A DNA stretch of 64,000 nucleotides, from contig JAIELX010000095.1 of the NCBI GenBank assembly GCA_019752635.1, forward strand, positions 1 through 64,000, given 5' to 3'. The DNA comes from Candidatus Obscuribacterales bacterium (GTDB taxonomy: Bacteria; Cyanobacteriota; Vampirovibrionia; Obscuribacterales; Obscuribacteraceae). Shown here piece after piece: positions 1 through 8,859 of the stretch. The position numbers and the translations under genes were made by a program. The first letter of the stretch is position 1, and each line of letters opens with the position of its first letter. The notes under the pieces were generated by a model that was not told the DNA's origin, did no database searches, and saw only the letters and a program-made list of their open reading frames with translations.

Positions 1-160
1 TCCGTTACGTCGCCATTAATGACATAGGTGGGACGCAGTAAAACCATCGGCACAGTTCCAACATTAGATAATGGCAACTCTATACTTTTTTGAATTCTTC
101 CACATCCACGCGGTTTTTGAAAGTGATCCGCGAGCTTGTTCCGTATAAAATGGCAAGCTC
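1..160. other. left-edge segment without a supported gene
   Basis: No gene is supported here. On the minus strand an ATG at 47 opens a 15-codon frame that runs off the left edge, so a divergent gene truncated by the window is possible. It has no clear ribosome site and is too short to judge. On the plus strand this segment must hold the promoter or leader of uppS unless that gene starts further upstream. Confidence 0.3.
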
Positions 161-250
161 TTGCTAAAGACTCGGATTCTGAAAGCAAGAAGGTCAGCCA
201 GGCGGGCGACGAGGGAGGGGCAGCACCGCCGGTGCACTCCTGTAAGGCAT

Positions 251-1000
251 TTGATCAAACAACGTAAAACAGAAAAGGACTCGGCTCCCGAAACGTCAGC
301 GGAGCAACTTGGGATCAAGCACGTTGCCATAATCATGGATGGCAATCGCCGTTGGGCGGATAAACGCCACATGCCAAGGCTACTTGGTCATCGCGAAGGG
401 GTTCAAAGCCTCAAAAGACTGGTAAAGCATGCGGCGCTTCGCCAACTCAGGTATTTGACGGTTTATGCGTTTTCCAGCGAAAACTGGACCAGGTCGCAAG
501 AAGAAGTCGAATATTTGATGGACCTGTTCGGGCGAGTGTTAACAGACGAGCTTGCCGAATTGGCCGAAGCAAAAGTAAGGCTGCGCTTCATCGGCGACCT
601 GGCGGGCATGCCGCTGGAACTGCAGCGCCGTCTATCGCAGTCGATGGAAAAGACGGAGCAAAACACCGGGTTGAATTTGCAGGTGGCGTTAAATTACGGA
701 TCGCGGCTTGAGCTGACAGAAGCAACAAGAAGAATTGCTAACGCCGTGCAGGCCGGTACGCTAAAAGTCGACCAAATCACTCCTGACTTGATCGCACAAT
801 ACCTTTACACAAAAGACTTACCGGACCCGGATTTAATGATCCGCACCGGCGGCGAAATGCGACTATCGAATTACCTTCTCTGGCAATCAGCATACACGGA
901 ACTGTATGTAACCGAAGTCATGTGGCCTGAATTCGACGAGGACGAATTCGACAAGGCACTTGCGGAGTTTTCGAATCGGCAGCGCCGCTATGGCAGCTAG
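251..1000 (+). CDS. uppS: isoprenyl (undecaprenyl) diphosphate synthase
   Basis: Cis-prenyltransferase that condenses isopentenyl diphosphate onto farnesyl diphosphate to make undecaprenyl diphosphate, the lipid carrier for peptidoglycan and other envelope polymers; cytosolic, membrane-peripheral. The hallmark HVAIIMDGNRRWA carries the catalytic Asp (residue 30). SSENW follows, and the C-terminal RTGGEMRLSNYLLWQ plus the YTELY segment are the conserved substrate and dimer motifs. The start is uncertain. The frame is open back to a TTG at 161, which would add a 30-residue Arg-rich extension. The TTG at 251 gives about 249 residues, the usual family length, and has AAGG just upstream. The next gene downstream is on the opposite strand. 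Confidence 0.93.
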   Translation: MIKQRKTEKDSAPETSAEQLGIKHVAIIMDGNRRWADKRHMPRLLGHREGVQSLKRLVKHAALRQLRYLTVYAFSSENWTRSQEEVEYLMDLFGRVLTDELAELAEAKVRLRFIGDLAGMPLELQRRLSQSMEKTEQNTGLNLQVALNYGSRLELTEATRRIANAVQAGTLKVDQITPDLIAQYLYTKDLPDPDLMIRTGGEMRLSNYLLWQSAYTELYVTEVMWPEFDEDEFDKALAEFSNRQRRYGS

Positions 1001-1081
1001 CGATTCGAATACATTCGGCAGTTCAGCCCCGGACGGTTAATCCGAGAACATAACGAGAACACGGTCGCAAGCAGTTACCGA

Positions 1082-1429
1082 TTACGAAGCATACAAACCA
1101 ATCTCCGATTTCAGTGTGTGTATACGGTATCGCGCGAGCACAGCGTCTTCCGTTTTTCCTCGGGCATCGCACGCCTCGGCAAGTCCTTCAAGAACTTCCA
1201 ATTCCATCTTTATCGGAGCCTGTTCGTCACATCGCACTATGCCGATCAAGCGCCAAAAAAGACCTTCAGCAAGCTGATATTCGCCCTTACTCATTGCGTC
1301 CCGTGCCTGCGCAAACAAGGTCTGCATTCGGCTTTTCGGGTTCATTTTGTTTCCTTTGCTCTCAGCTGACCCGGCCGGCAAAGGTTTTGCAACCTCGCAA
1401 GACGAGCAACTCTCTTTGGAACTTACCAT
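1082..1429 (-). CDS. small TPR-like hypothetical protein
   Basis: Protein of about 115 residues whose last 85 residues read as two or three helix-turn-helix TPR-like units (FAQARDAMSKGEYQLAEGLF and a later EGLAEACDARGKTEDAVLAR). An N-terminal CSSC pair could bind a metal or form a disulfide. Two starts compete: ATG 1429 with GGAAGGAA just upstream, and ATG 1345 with AAAGGA at good spacing, which would leave only the helical part. Helical repeats suggest a protein-protein adaptor, but no partner is evident from the context. It sits between uppS and the SLH-protein gene, in the same direction as the latter. Confidence 0.6.
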   Translation of the reverse strand: MVSSKESCSSCEVAKPLPAGSAESKGNKMNPKSRMQTLFAQARDAMSKGEYQLAEGLFWRLIGIVRCDEQAPIKMELEVLEGLAEACDARGKTEDAVLARYRIHTLKSEIGLYAS

Positions 1430-1659
1430 GGTTCCTTCCAACAAGTCTGTTGGAGACTTCGCGTATACTCTTGCTGACAGAGTCAGAGTCTTCACAGGCA
1501 AGCGCCGGGATTTGCTCTGCTTCGGCCCTGGCGGGAGAGCGGCAGCAGAAAAGCGGTAAAACTGCGGTCGCAGCGGAATGAAGATTAGGTCGCCTTTGCG
1601 CGATCAAAATCCTGCGCAGAGATGGAACCGGCACCAGTCGTCCCCTCAGCTGCGTCCGC

Positions 1660-3354
1660 TCAGTAGCCGTATCCCTGCGGCTGCTGATAGCCGCCGGGTT
1701 GTTGACCGAATCCGGTCGGAGGTCCGCTGCTTCCTAAAGTCACTTGCATGTTTTCATCAAGCTTGACCGGCAAGGATGTTCCCGCTGGAATCTTCACATC
1801 CGAACCTTTCCGAACAATCGCACCGACTCCGCCGACACCGGCACCCAAAGCGGTACCAAAAACAGCGCCCATACCGGTAGACTTACCGACGTTACCTCGG
1901 GTGGTACCGCCGACTATAGCACCAAGCGCAGTGCCCAATGCCGCACCACCGGCAGCACCAGCCCCGGTAGTTAGCAATCCCTTACCGACTCTTCCGGCAG
2001 TCGATCCACCGACAAGCTTGATGCCTCCATCCGCATCAATACTTGCTTGCAGCGGGATCTTGCGTCCATCAGGCGTCTCCACCGAGTTGAAGCGTATGTC
2101 AATTTTGCCGTTTGCACCAGCCTTGAACCGCGACGCAGGTGTAACACTAGTAACGGTGCCTACAAGCAAGCTTCCGGCTGGTATCACTTCTGAACCATTG
2201 GCGTAGACCGGATTTCCCAGGGTACAACGCACTTCTTCACCGGGCTGAGACGAGGCCGAATCCAAACTGTTTTTTAATTGCGCGCGAAATTGAGTTCCAG
2301 CCGAAACAATGGCGACACCCCCCTGGAGCGGATTGCCCGGGGGCGGTTGATAAGCCGCCGGTGGCTGACCATACTGCGGAGTGCCCGAATAGTATCCGCC
2401 CCCGCCCTGCGGCGGTGACGGACTTTGAGCCGGAAAGTAGTCCGCGTTGCTATTTTGCAGAGCAACTTGCCCCCGATAACCGGGTGGCGGGCCATATCCG
2501 GGTGGCGCGCCGTACGGAGCCTGCCCCTGCTGAGGATAACCTCCGTTGTAGCCGGGAGGAGGTCCTGAATATTGAGGCAGGGGCGCCCCGACACCCCCGC
2601 CGGCGCCGTATTGCGGACCGGCAGCCTGCCACCCTTGCGGCGGTCCCTGTGGCGGAGCGGGTCGAGCAGCGCCCTGTTGAGCGGGCTGAGTCGCATTTTT
2701 AATGGCCTGAGCCACATCGCGCTTGCCGATGTACTCATCAAGTTTATAGAGCAAGGCGGCCGTATCGGCTCTAGTCGCGACCTTATCGGCGCCGATCGTC
2801 GAAGTGTCCGGTCCGACCAACAACACACCTGCCGCCGAAAGCTGAGCCACGCCGGTTCTGGCCCATGCGGGCACATTGGCGGCGTCCTTGTACTTGCCCA
2901 ACTCGGCCGAAACCGCTTGTTCATCAGGCGCGGGAGAAGTCAGGGCCCGAGCGAGAATAGAGGCAACTTCTCCTTTTGAGATAAATTGGTTCGGCCGAAA
3001 ACCATCGGCGTAACCAGAGATGTAGTTATTCTGGCGAATGATTTCCACCGGCTTGAAGAACCAGTCAGTCGTTTTCACATCGGGGAAACTGGCCTGCGTC
3101 GGAACGGGCTGATTCTCCAGCCCCAGAACTTTCACAAGCCAAGCAGCGAGCATTGCACGTGTAACAGGGTCGGAGGGTTTGAATTTACCGTCAGGCTCGG
3201 CAGTGAAGATGCCTTTATCAGACAGGATATTGATGTAGGTTTCGCACCAATCGCCGGAAACGTCTACGTATCGAGCAGCCTGCACTGCAGGCGGCATAAG
3301 CAGCAAAGTTGCCGCGACCAAGGAAAAGAGTCTGCTTTGAACGCGCTTTTGCAT
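1660..3354 (-). CDS. SLH-domain secreted envelope protein with Pro/Gln-rich linker and glycine zipper
   Basis: Exported protein of 564 residues. Residues 1-26 are a signal peptide ending in AVQA. Three S-layer homology domains span roughly residues 28-215 (RYVDVSGDWCETYINIL; FPDVKTTDWFFKPVEII; YKDAANVPAWARTGVAQL), the kind that bind cell-wall polymers or pair with outer-membrane porins. A Pro-Gly-Gln-Tyr-rich disordered linker follows (about 225-350). A C-terminal domain contains VIPAGSLLVGTV and then a long glycine zipper (GAGAAGGAALGTALGAIVGG) able to insert into a membrane. Such SLH-plus-membrane layouts in cyanobacterial lineages tie outer membrane to peptidoglycan. That role is inferred here; the C-terminal part has no family I can name with confidence. 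Confidence 0.85.
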   Translation of the reverse strand: MQKRVQSRLFSLVAATLLLMPPAVQAARYVDVSGDWCETYINILSDKGIFTAEPDGKFKPSDPVTRAMLAAWLVKVLGLENQPVPTQASFPDVKTTDWFFKPVEIIRQNNYISGYADGFRPNQFISKGEVASILARALTSPAPDEQAVSAELGKYKDAANVPAWARTGVAQLSAAGVLLVGPDTSTIGADKVATRADTAALLYKLDEYIGKRDVAQAIKNATQPAQQGAARPAPPQGPPQGWQAAGPQYGAGGGVGAPLPQYSGPPPGYNGGYPQQGQAPYGAPPGYGPPPGYRGQVALQNSNADYFPAQSPSPPQGGGGYYSGTPQYGQPPAAYQPPPGNPLQGGVAIVSAGTQFRAQLKNSLDSASSQPGEEVRCTLGNPVYANGSEVIPAGSLLVGTVTSVTPASRFKAGANGKIDIRFNSVETPDGRKIPLQASIDADGGIKLVGGSTAGRVGKGLLTTGAGAAGGAALGTALGAIVGGTTRGNVGKSTGMGAVFGTALGAGVGGVGAIVRKGSDVKIPAGTSLPVKLDENMQVTLGSSGPPTGFGQQPGGYQQPQGYGY

Positions 3355-3588
3355 CGAAACTCCGGGGTGCTCGCCAGATTCTCTATATACCCGCCTCTTG
3401 TCTCCCTGCCTTAACCGTACAACTGTGTAGCCGGCTATGCACGCAAATGCTCCCCGGGGGTTATCGCGGTGTGATCGTCAGCCCCCGTACACGGGATACC
3501 GAACGCCGCCGCGATTATATCCATTAGATATTGAAATTCCGTGAAATTTGCTCTATTGGCGCTCCGGCTCTCCGGAAAGCCTCAATTT

Positions 3589-4356
3589 CTACAATCGCTG
3601 AATCGTCATGCCACCATCTACGGTTATTGTTTGACCGGTGAGATAGCTTGAACCAGCCATGCAGAGGAATGCCGCCCAACACGCAATCTCGACGGGATCA
3701 CCAACGCGCTTCATCGGAATGGCGGGCAGTACTTTTTCCATGAAGTCATTTTTTGCGAGCAACGGCGCCGTCAGCGGTGTGCTAATAAAACCGGGCGCAA
3801 TACAATTGACCCTAATACCATCTCTCGCCCACTCATAGGCAAAGTTCCGCGTCAGCGCCGTCAACGCAGCTTTGGTCATCGCGTAAGGGGCTCCCGTCGA
3901 CAACGCCACCGCCCCGGCAATCGATCCCAGATTCACAATCGCCCCTCTGTTACCGGACTTCAGGTGTGGATGCGCGAGCCTACTCATCTCAAACGCAGAG
4001 GTGAGGTTGGTCGCCAGCAACTGTTCATACTCTTCGAGAGTGTACTCAAGGGCACGCTTACGATTATTGGTACCGACGTTATTTATCAGAGAATCAACTC
4101 CGCCCATTTTTTCCACGGCAAAGTCGATCGCGCGTTTGCGTCCTTCGACACAGGAAATGTCCGCCGCTATTCCATAGGCTCTCAAGCCACTGCTTTGCCA
4201 ATCGTTCACAATTTCTTCGATGTCAGCCTCACCGCGCGCGGTTACTGTAACAACCGCGCCGAGCTTGAGAAACTGATCGGCAATTGCAAAACCAATCCCC
4301 TTACTTCCCCCGGTTACCAACGCCCGGTTACCAGTCAAATCGAAATTCGCGTCCAC
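3589..4356 (-). CDS. short-chain dehydrogenase/reductase (tropinone-reductase-like SDR)
   Basis: Classical NAD(P)-dependent oxidoreductase of 255 residues. The Rossmann motif TGGSKGIG lies near residue 15 and NNVGTN near residue 90. A catalytic Ser sits in LGSIAG, and the YAMTK active site holds Tyr and Lys. PGFISTPL and the C-terminal VDGGMT are typical. The NNVGTN form rather than NNAG resembles tropinone-reductase-like SDRs, but the substrate cannot be read from sequence. The start is GTG at 4356 with GAGGAGTT four bases upstream. A rho-independent terminator at 4430-4456 separates it from the roadblock gene, so it is probably its own transcription unit. Confidence 0.9.
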   Translation of the reverse strand: MDANFDLTGNRALVTGGSKGIGFAIADQFLKLGAVVTVTARGEADIEEIVNDWQSSGLRAYGIAADISCVEGRKRAIDFAVEKMGGVDSLINNVGTNNRKRALEYTLEEYEQLLATNLTSAFEMSRLAHPHLKSGNRGAIVNLGSIAGAVALSTGAPYAMTKAALTALTRNFAYEWARDGIRVNCIAPGFISTPLTAPLLAKNDFMEKVLPAIPMKRVGDPVEIACWAAFLCMAGSSYLTGQTITVDGGMTIQRL

Positions 4357-4429
4357 GAGTAACTCCTCTATCCCCGCCTCATCATCTTCAAACTGATCTC
4401 ACCACCACCGCCGCACTTGACACCGCAAC

Positions 4430-4456
4430 AAAAACCCCCGCATTGATATGCGAGGG
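4430..4456 (-). terminator. rho-independent terminator of the roadblock-protein gene
   Basis: Read on the minus strand this is CCCTCGCAT, loop ATCA, ATGCGGGGG, then TTTTTG: an 8-bp GC-rich stem with one bulged base followed by a U-run. It lies about 50 bases beyond the stop of the roadblock gene and ahead of the SDR gene. Confidence 0.8.
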
Positions 4457-4502
4457 TCCGGTTGCCACCAAGTATAAGTGATGACACTTAGAATTCGAGC
4501 TC

Positions 4503-4871
4503 TTAACCCAGTTTGGGCTTCAGGCTCTGACTCTGCTCTTCTATTGAACGAATCAGGCCTTCCAGATTGATACGCTGTCCCTTGGCTGTCAGGCAGACGA
4601 GAAAATGTCCGTTAACCTGACAGAAATGAAGAATGCCCTGATCGGTCAACAATGTCATTTGCGAAAGCGCACCACGATTCATGCGCTGCAGCGAAACGTC
4701 ATTGTTGGAGAAGAGAGTTGCACTCAACGCGCCCAAGGTACCGACATCGATATCCGGAGGCAAGCTGCTGGAAACTACGGAACCATCCCCCGCCACCAGC
4801 AGGCAGCCAAGTATTCCGTGCTTACCGTTCAAATTAGCTAGGAGAGATTGAATCTCCGCCGAATCTGCCAT
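4503..4871 (-). CDS. roadblock/LC7-domain protein
   Basis: Protein of 122 residues that reads as a single roadblock/LC7 (MglB/DYNLRB-like) domain: helix, strand (GILGCLLVAGDGSVVSSSLP), helix, strands (MTLLTDQGILHFCQVNGHF; LVCLTAKGQ) and a final helix. In bacteria these homodimers commonly pair with small Ras-like GTPases of the MglA type, but no such GTPase is next to it. The start ATG has a near-perfect ribosome site (AAGGAG). It is followed by its own terminator. Function is assigned only at family level. Confidence 0.75.
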   Translation of the reverse strand: MADSAEIQSLLANLNGKHGILGCLLVAGDGSVVSSSLPPDIDVGTLGALSATLFSNNDVSLQRMNRGALSQMTLLTDQGILHFCQVNGHFLVCLTAKGQRINLEGLIRSIEEQSQSLKPKLG

Positions 4872-4958
4872 CCGTTGTCTCCTTCACAACCACGTATTCT
4901 TTCGCACTCAAATTATCCAACGAAGTTGCGATCCTGTCATGCATTATGTGGACACAAA

Positions 4959-5762
4959 TTAGTTCTTTGCTGGCGTTTTAGACTTTTCCTTCGAGTCTGC
5001 GTCCGGCTTTCCAGCGGAACCTTTATCAGATTTCGTATCGGCAGATGATTTTTCATTTTTCTTGTCGGCGCCGGCGTCAGCTTTCTTATCATCTTTATCA
5101 GCATTAAGCTTGCGTATCTTGAAGACTTCGACCCATGGATCGTCAAGGGCAGCTGCAAAAACTTTGCCAGTCAATTCGATCTGCTCACCGTCTTTCAAAG
5201 TGGCGAGCAATTGGGTTTCGGGATCTTTTTCTTTAGGGATTGCCATTGCCAACTTCAATTCCGAAAGCGGCAAGTGCGTTTTGGGTTTATGCACAAGAAA
5301 GGACAAGTGCGTCTTAGAGGAACGGAACGCCGGCTTGTAGTCAAGGGCAAGGTTGTTAAAAGCGGAGAAGCTCGCAGTGAACTTGACATTCTTGCCAACC
5401 CAATCGTGCGGTTTTGCTACCAATTCATCGGCGCTGACGGCCTGTACGTTTTCCAATTCCGGTTTGGGGGGAGATTTGTCGGCAGGTTTGTCCGCCGCCG
5501 CTTTATCCGCCTTATCTTTGTCCCCGGGTTTGTCTTTTTCGTTCTTGTCAGGTGCCTTCTGAGCTAACGTGTCTGCTAGCCGCTGGTTGGAAGATACCTT
5601 CGCTGACTCGGCAGCCCTTGCCACATCACTATCTGTTCGTCCGCCAGTACTGACGCCGATGGCGGCAGGAACCAGAGAAACGATTAGCAAAATTTGTAAT
5701 TTGGTGGATAGAGGACTGCGGGTGCGTTGCCTGCCCGGATCGGAATTACTGGACGATTTCAT
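4959..5762 (-). CDS. membrane-anchored or secreted Lys/Asp-rich hypothetical protein
   Basis: Protein of about 267 residues with a hydrophobic segment near residues 23-42 (LQILLIVSLVPAAIGVSTGG) that may act as an uncleaved anchor or signal peptide. A low-complexity Asp/Lys/Ala tract follows (about 70-100). A compact beta-rich domain spans about 105-220 (HDWVGKNVKFTASFSAFNNL; GEQIELTGKVF). Another charged tail closes the protein. The core pattern WVGKxV...G..I.LTGKVF resembles OB-fold proteins that deal with small ligands or nucleic acids at the envelope, but no catalytic motif is visible. The start is ATG 5762; a TTG one codon upstream is less likely. Confidence 0.6.
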   Translation of the reverse strand: MKSSSNSDPGRQRTRSPLSTKLQILLIVSLVPAAIGVSTGGRTDSDVARAAESAKVSSNQRLADTLAQKAPDKNEKDKPGDKDKADKAAADKPADKSPPKPELENVQAVSADELVAKPHDWVGKNVKFTASFSAFNNLALDYKPAFRSSKTHLSFLVHKPKTHLPLSELKLAMAIPKEKDPETQLLATLKDGEQIELTGKVFAAALDDPWVEVFKIRKLNADKDDKKADAGADKKNEKSSADTKSDKGSAGKPDADSKEKSKTPAKN

Positions 5763-5939
5763 CAATGTTTAGACCTCTGCCAATCAAAGCAACATATTAC
5801 CAGATGCTTATTATCATCGCTTGTGAACAGGCGATATCATTGAGCCTGCCGAAACAATGACGGCCGAGGAAACCAAATGTGCCCGCAATTTAGCACTGCG
5901 TGCTAGTTTTGCCGGGCATGCAATTCAAGGGGTTTACGG

Positions 5940-8690
5940 ATGGCAGGCGCAAAAGCGGGAAAGGCGACGAAATCGACCGGAAAAACTGCAGGACGAGATG
6001 GAATTGATGCCAATGCAGAGCAACAGGTTGCAACGGCGAGCGGCGACATATCCATTGGCAATACCACGCTCATCGAATCCGCTCCCGCTGCGATCTCTGC
6101 GCAGGACGACTCTTTAGACGATTGCGCAGCTCCTGCCGGTGATGTACCGCAGCTATCGCCGATGATGCGTCAGTACTTCGAACTGAAGGCACAGGCACCG
6201 GATGCGTTGTTGTTTTTTCGACTGGGCGATTTTTTCGAACTTTTCGACGAAGATGCGCAAGTCGGCGCTCGCGAGTTGGAGATCACTTTGACAGGCCGAC
6301 CGGAACCGACATATCCGGGCGGCCGGGTTCCCATGGCCGGGGTCCCTTACAGGGCTTGGGAGTCCTACGCCGGACGATTGCTCGCGAAAGGTTATTCAGT
6401 AGCTATCACCGAGCAAATCGGTATTGCCGGACAGAACAAAGGTCCAGTTGAGCGTAAACTCTCGCGCATACTGACACCAGGCACGGTGCTGGAGTCCGAC
6501 TTCCTTCCCGCACGTGAAAACAATTACCTGGTTGCATTGAGCTCCGGCGGCAGCGGTTCAAAACTCTGGGGGCTGGCGGCAATTGACGCCTCTTGCGGCG
6601 AGTTCCTGGTGACTCAGGTTAGCGAAGAAGACTTGCTGCCGGAACTGGCCCGTTTATCACCGCGAGAACTGCTTGTTGCCAAAAGAAGTGTTCGAGGAAT
6701 ACACGGCTTGCCGACGGAAGAGTTAGAGGCACCGCAAGCGGTGAAAGAGCGCTACAAACTTACCGGCAGGCCTTCGATGTTTTTTCAACTCGAGCCTGGA
6801 CGACGGCGCATCATGCAAGTGTTTTCAGTTACCACACTGGAAGGTTTCGGCTGCCATGAAATGCCACTGGCAGTGGGCGCGGCCGGTGCAGCACTTGAAT
6901 ATCTGGAACGCACTCAGTCCTCGGCGATGGCGAAATTTTCCTCTATTGTCACTTACTCTGTTGGTGAGCATCTCGTTTTAGATGAGAATGCGCGCAAAAA
7001 CCTTGAGCTGACAGAAACAGTCCGTGACCGCAAATTCGAAGGCAGTTTGTTGTGGTGCCTTGACCGAACCCGCACGGGTCCAGGAAGCAGATTGCTGCGC
7101 AATTGGCTTCTCAAGCCGCTTCTATCAATCAGCGCCATAACAGAGCGTCAAGATGCAATAGCAGAACTTATCGGCGACGGCTCCAGACGGCGAAAAATCG
7201 ATACCGCGCTTTCCGACATTTCCGATCTTGAGCGCCTGTCTGTCAGACTAAGTTCCGCGGCATCGTCGCCTAAAGATCTTGAAGCAATTGCCTGCTCTTT
7301 AGCTCAACTGCCTGCGTTATCCGAGGCGTTGGACGGCTGCAAGAGCGGTTATCTCTCGCAACTAAGTAACATTTCGCCGGACCTGGCTGATCTCTACGAA
7401 AAGATCAAAGGCGCGATTGCAAACGATCCACCTCGCGAAATTACAAACGGTGGAATCTTTCAAAGCGGATTCAACGAAGAGTTGGATGAGATACGTTCCT
7501 TGCTGGGCGGTGGCAAGCAATGGATTGAAGACTTCCAGATTCGCGAACAAGAGCGCACAAAGATTCGTTCACTCAAAGTAAGTTTCAACTCTACGTTCGG
7601 CTACTACATCGAGATAACGCATTCAAATAGAGAACTGGTGCCGTCGGACTACATTCGCAAGCAAACCCTGACAAACGCAGAGCGATACATCACACCGGAT
7701 CTGAAAGAGTACGAAGCGAAAGTGCTCAATGCCGAGAAGAATCAGGCCGATGTTGAGTACAGACTGTTCGTCGAGTTCCGTCGCGCACTTACCGGTTTCG
7801 GGGCGGAGTTGAAGAAGTTGTCTTCAGCAATCGCGGCAGTAGACGCCCTCTGCTCTTTAGCATCAGTGGCCGCCGAATATAAGTACGTGCGTCCTCTAGT
7901 CGACACATCGCTGGCCTTGGAGCTGACATCAGGACGCCATGCAGTACTTGAAAGGCTGCTGCCGATGGGAGTGTATATTTCAAACGACACTCATCTGTAC
8001 GGCAATTCGCACGAGCAACAGATGATGATCTTGACCGGACCTAATATGTCGGGCAAATCAAGCTACCTTCGACAGATTGCACTAATCACTATTATGGCTC
8101 AGGCCGGCAGTTATGTGCCGGCGACGACGGCGCATGTCGGAGTAGTCGATCGCATTTTCACACGTATCGGTGCGGTGGACGACCTCGGGCGCGGGCAGTC
8201 GACGTTCTTAGTAGAGATGAGTGAAACCGCGCAATGTTGCCTCTGCGCAACGGAACGTTCGCTGATTTTGCTGGACGAAATCGGCCGCGGTACCAGCACT
8301 TATGATGGAGTTGCAATTGCCTGGTCCGTGTCGGAATATCTGGCGTCGCAAGTGAAAGCACGAACGATCTTTGCGACGCACTATCATGAACTCAACGGAT
8401 TGGCCAGTTTCTGGTCGCAGATTGTCAACCACCAGGTTGCAGTGGCTGAATTCGAAGGCAGCGTGGAGTTTCTGCATAAAGTTGTACCGGGCGGCGCTAG
8501 CCGCAGCTTCGGCATTCACGTTGCTGGAATGGCGGGGCTGCCGCCGTCGGTCATAGACAGAGCACACTATTTGATGTCGCAAATGGAAAAGCGCGGCGCT
8601 GCCGGCAAGATTCTCGATAATGGTCCAAAATTGCGCACACTTCCGCTGGATGCAGCGATGCAGCTGTCGCTGTTCGCACCGCAAAAATAA
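5940..8690 (+). CDS. mutS: DNA mismatch repair protein MutS
   Basis: Mismatch-recognition ATPase that binds mispaired or looped DNA and recruits MutL. The protein has 916 residues, slightly longer than usual because of a roughly 70-residue N-terminal extension. The mismatch-reading motif FRLGDFFELF holds the Phe-x-Glu wedge. Connector, lever and clamp domains follow. The C-terminal ABC ATPase has Walker A GPNMSGKSS (about residue 700), Walker B and signature region DEIGRGTSTYDG (about 777) and ATHYHEL. The start ATG 5940 has AAGGGG eight bases upstream. No mutL is in the window. It appears complete and is probably active. Confidence 0.97.
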   Translation: MAGAKAGKATKSTGKTAGRDGIDANAEQQVATASGDISIGNTTLIESAPAAISAQDDSLDDCAAPAGDVPQLSPMMRQYFELKAQAPDALLFFRLGDFFELFDEDAQVGARELEITLTGRPEPTYPGGRVPMAGVPYRAWESYAGRLLAKGYSVAITEQIGIAGQNKGPVERKLSRILTPGTVLESDFLPARENNYLVALSSGGSGSKLWGLAAIDASCGEFLVTQVSEEDLLPELARLSPRELLVAKRSVRGIHGLPTEELEAPQAVKERYKLTGRPSMFFQLEPGRRRIMQVFSVTTLEGFGCHEMPLAVGAAGAALEYLERTQSSAMAKFSSIVTYSVGEHLVLDENARKNLELTETVRDRKFEGSLLWCLDRTRTGPGSRLLRNWLLKPLLSISAITERQDAIAELIGDGSRRRKIDTALSDISDLERLSVRLSSAASSPKDLEAIACSLAQLPALSEALDGCKSGYLSQLSNISPDLADLYEKIKGAIANDPPREITNGGIFQSGFNEELDEIRSLLGGGKQWIEDFQIREQERTKIRSLKVSFNSTFGYYIEITHSNRELVPSDYIRKQTLTNAERYITPDLKEYEAKVLNAEKNQADVEYRLFVEFRRALTGFGAELKKLSSAIAAVDALCSLASVAAEYKYVRPLVDTSLALELTSGRHAVLERLLPMGVYISNDTHLYGNSHEQQMMILTGPNMSGKSSYLRQIALITIMAQAGSYVPATTAHVGVVDRIFTRIGAVDDLGRGQSTFLVEMSETAQCCLCATERSLILLDEIGRGTSTYDGVAIAWSVSEYLASQVKARTIFATHYHELNGLASFWSQIVNHQVAVAEFEGSVEFLHKVVPGGASRSFGIHVAGMAGLPPSVIDRAHYLMSQMEKRGAAGKILDNGPKLRTLPLDAAMQLSLFAPQK

Positions 8691-8859
8691 CGGCTCGCTG
8701 GCAGCGCCGCTGCGTCCGAAATCCCTGTCACCAAATCTCTAGAATTGGAGACCGGGAAAACCCGGCACGGCTATTGGCATCCCGCTCGCAGCGTGTTCGC
8801 GGACTTGGTAAGATTGCAGAACGAGAATGCCTTTGCGCACCAAATCGGACGGGGAATTA

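Noticed and set aside
31..372. Minus-strand frame of 102 codons over the uppS start
   Set aside because: It overlaps the uppS coding region and has composition of a shadow frame (Ser/Leu/Cys-rich), with no ribosome site.
2274..2924. Minus-strand frame of 216 codons within the SLH gene
   Set aside because: Same-strand alternative frame of the Pro/Gly-rich linker. Its Arg-rich translation is a by-product of GC-rich repeats, while the SLH frame has clear domains.
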